Positions 19,723-21,779 of a stretch of 21,779 nucleotides of DNA are shown here, in pieces (position 1 is the stretch's first letter; each line of letters starts with the position of its first letter). The translations under genes and the position numbers were made by a program. The notes beneath the pieces were generated by a model. The model saw only the letters and a list, made by a program, of their open reading frames with translations, was not told the origin of the DNA and searched no databases. The stretch covers positions 1 through 21,779 of the forward strand of contig CAWBNB010000054.1 in assembly GCA_963789885.1 (NCBI GenBank). Direction: 5' to 3'. This DNA comes from DATEDA01 sp963789885 (GTDB lineage Bacteria; Pseudomonadota; Gammaproteobacteria; Burkholderiales; SG8-39).

Positions 19723-19738
19723 GCAAGCGACGTGCCAA
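19723..19738 (-). promoter_or_regulatory. Candidate sigma-54 promoter of livK
   Basis: The minus strand reads TTGGCACGTCGCTTGC, which matches the -24/-12 consensus YTGGCACGNNNNTTGC at all specified positions, with correct GG-to-GC spacing. Initiation about 12 nt downstream would give a leader of roughly 30-35 nt carrying the livK ribosome binding site. No NtrC-type site was identified upstream. Confidence 0.6.
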
Positions 19739-20064
19739 CCGGCTGCGGCAGCGTCGCGCGCCGTCATCGGCAAAACACGCGAAGGAGCCGGATTATGCCC
19801 GTCGCCGCCGTACCCGGCCCGGGCGCGCCAGGATGGCGCGCCGCGCACCAGGACGGCGCATTCGTTTCGGTCTGTAACCATCCCGCTGCCCGGACATCCG
19901 CTCACAAAACGCCGGCGCTCTTCCATGCGCTTCGCGCGTTGAGGCAGTCAGACTCCGAGGACACGAGGAGCTTCCGCGTGCAGCGGCGGATTTGAGGAGC
20001 GTCAATTGGCTTTCCGGCCGCCGCGGCATGCTCCACGCAGCATCGACGAGAATTGGAGCAACGC
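19739..20064. other. Divergent intergenic region, no gene seen
   Basis: This lies between livK (minus) and the repeat-protein gene (plus). Open frames here lack family features and are extensions of livK or its shadows. Any activator sites for the sigma-54 promoter should lie here, but I could not pick one out. Confidence 0.45.
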
Positions 20065-21005
20065 ATGTTCAGACAGACTGATCGCCGTCGTACGATCGCC
20101 CTCCCGGAGGGGCGACGGCGCCGGCCTGGCGCAAGGCACGACGCCGCCCGGCCAAAGCTGGTACGCGCGGACGTACGGTGACGCGGACGACGCGGAGGAA
20201 CGGCAGGCGTACATCGACAAGATGCGCGCCGCCGAGACGCCGAACAGCGAACGAAGCTCCGCGACGAGCATCGCGCCGAGATGCAGAGCGCGCGAAGGAA
20301 AAGGGCGTGACGCTGTCCGAGCCCGGCGGCCGGGGCGGGCCGGTGGCCTCGCGGTCCCGGCGGTCCCGGCGCGGCCGGATGTACGGCGAGCAGCTCTCAG
20401 CCAGCAGGAGCGTGACGACGTCCGCAAGCGCACGCAGGAGGCGAAGACGAAGGAAGAAGCGACAAGATCGGCGGCGAGGCCGCGGCACAGGCCGAGGCGC
20501 GCGCCAAGGAGAAGGCACCACGCTCCCGCGGCCGCGCGGGCCGGGTGGACGTGGCGGCCCGGTGCGGGCGCACGTACGGCGAGCAGTGTTCAGCCAGCAG
20601 GAGCGTGACGCCGACCGCAAGCGTAGGGAGGAGGCGAAGACGCAGGAAGAGTGTGACAAGATCGTGGCTGAGGCCTGGCGCACAGGCCGAAGCGCGCGCC
20701 AAGGAGAAGGGCATGATGTCGCCGCTGCTGCGCGGCCTGGCGTGGCTGGGGCGGCGGGTGCGTGGTGGTCCGGTGGCGAGATGAACGGCGAGGAGCTGTT
20801 CACGCAGCAGGCAGCGAATGATGATCCGGAGCTGACGCAGGAAGCGAGTACGCCGAGGAACGTGCCAAGATCCGCGATGAAGTTCATGCACAGGCGCAGG
20901 ACGCGCGAAGGAGAAGGGCATCATGCTGCCGAGCTGCGCGACCGGGCGCGGTCCGTGGGGCCGGGCGGACCGGGTGGGCCGGGGCCGGCACCGAAGGCTC
21001 AGTAA
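20065..21005 (+). pseudogene. Exported repeat protein, four tandem modules, frameshifted
   Basis: From ATG 20065 (GGAG 6 nt upstream) the product starts MFRQTDRRRTIAL, apparently a signal peptide that is broken by a shift. By switching frames, four modules can be followed: YGDADDAEERQAYIDKMRAA; YGEQ-L-SQQERDDVRKRTQE; YGEQ-FSQQERDADRKRREEA; NGEELFTQQ. Each continues with AKTKEECDKI-like and QAQAEARAKEKG-like helical segments and a Gly/Pro/Arg-rich linker. It ends GPGGPGGPGPAPKAQ, stop at 21003-21005. Single-module versions (YG.QLMT..ER..YR..M..AKT.EE) are common small exported proteins of unknown function in betaproteobacteria. At least six or seven indels prevent a continuous reading. Confidence 0.65.
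20173..20960 (+). repeat. Four tandem ~195-210 nt coding repeats
   Basis: Units begin near 20173, 20382, 20575 and 20784 at TACGGTGAC / TACGGCGAG / TACGGCGAG / AACGGCGAG. The spacings are 209, 193 and 209 nt, consistent with a module of about 65-70 codons plus indels. Units 2 and 3 are closest to each other (both carry CAGCCAGCAGGAGCGTGACG). Confidence 0.75.
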
Positions 21006-21779
21006 CGCCCGTGGGTCTGTTTCTTCATCCGACCGCGCGATACGACCGTTCGCGGGGTCCTCCACGGCCCACGGCGGGGGCGTCGTCCTCTGCTGGTCGT
21101 CATCGAGGCGAAGGGCCTCTTTCGAAGGGATCGAGCGGCAGGCGCCGTGACGTCGCCGCACGTCCAGTCGGCCTCGCGGTGGCCGTGCTCCTCGCTGTAC
21201 GGATCCGTGGCGCGTGACGCACCGGTCGCCCGTTCGACCCCCGCCTCCGCGTGGACCGGGAAGATCGCCGCGGCACGAAGCTCGCGTCTACCGTCGATGC
21301 TGCTAATGCTGGTGCTCGCGCAGCGACTGCTGAAGGCCCAGGGTGATACCGTGTCGCTCCTGGGCTTCGGCGCTGCCGGACTTCTTCGGCGGCTGGACGC
21401 GCAGAAACGCACGCTCGAACAGAATCCACGAGCCGCCCCCGGCAACGCGCTCGATCGCTCTGGCGGGCGTGCACGGTGTCGCGGCGCTCTCTGGGCATCA
21501 CTTCGTGCCGCGCGACGCGACGCTCCAGCGCATGCCGGGCGTGCGACCCAGCGCGAGCATTCGCGCCGCGACCGCGCCCCGGCGCGCGGTGGGGCGCTCC
21601 TCCTGAAGGCGATCGACGAGATCGACGGGACTGCCGCGCTCGGCCCATCATCGCCACGGTGAGCGAGTCGATCGACTCTCGCCGCTGGTCCTGGAGCGGC
21701 TTCCGCGCTCGCCAGCCTCTGGCGCGAGCGTGGAGGGCGCGCCCTGGTGCAGTCGAGGGTGCGGCGGATGCCGCGGGCG
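21006..21779. other. Unassigned window end, probably frameshifted coding sequence
   Basis: About 770 nt of GC-rich sequence with no ORF I can assign on either strand. Short stretches look protein-like on the plus strand (for example LVLAQRLLKAQGDTVSLLGFG near 21311-21373), but no frame stays plausible for long. The indel density of the preceding gene probably continues here. No RNA gene, repeat array or mobile-element end was recognised. Confidence 0.35.

Noticed and set aside
20173..20960. Periodic repeats considered as a CRISPR array
   Set aside because: Units are about 200 nt, diverged, and translate into related protein modules. There are no short identical repeats with unique spacers.

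Overview
GC-rich bacterial DNA, most likely from a betaproteobacterium: the GroEL/GroES proteins, the CIRCE-controlled chaperonin operon, the YIP1 protein, the VC_2705-type sodium symporter pair and the fused Liv transporter all fit that group. No species call is possible from sequence alone. Nearly everything is on the minus strand.

Right to left along the minus strand: 20065-21005 (plus strand) is a broken gene for an exported protein built from four tandem modules of about 65-70 residues. 15075-19677 is a branched-chain-amino-acid-type ABC transporter (livK, livH, a LivM-LivG fusion, and LivF, which appears to belong to the same polypeptide once one base is corrected), with a candidate sigma-54 promoter ahead of livK. 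12636-14837 is a full-length but multiply frameshifted katG. 7915-12604 holds two tandem copies of a groES-groEL operon, each with a CIRCE operator, a sigma-70/sigma-32-like promoter and a katG-type terminator in front. The downstream copy is intact. The upstream groEL is degraded at its 3' end and abuts an orphan C-terminal piece of a second, diverged katG. Directly after the intact groEL terminator sits an ORF-less group IIC intron (7154-7777). 6667-7125 (plus) is a small exported protein. 142-6351 is a TctD/TctE-like two-component system, two uncharacterised genes, a DUF4212/sodium:solute symporter pair, a small membrane protein and, at the edge, tRNA-Phe.

Functionally, the two-component system probably controls the neighbouring symporter operon: an 11-bp tandem direct repeat of the type bound by OmpR-family regulators lies just upstream of that operon. 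KatG (peroxide removal) and GroESL (folding) form a stress block that was duplicated as a unit.

Caution: single-base indels, many at short C/G or A runs, occur in the histidine kinase, livF, katG, the 3' part of the second groEL and 20065-21779. They look more like uncorrected sequencing errors than biological decay, so all frameshift-based pseudogene calls here are provisional.
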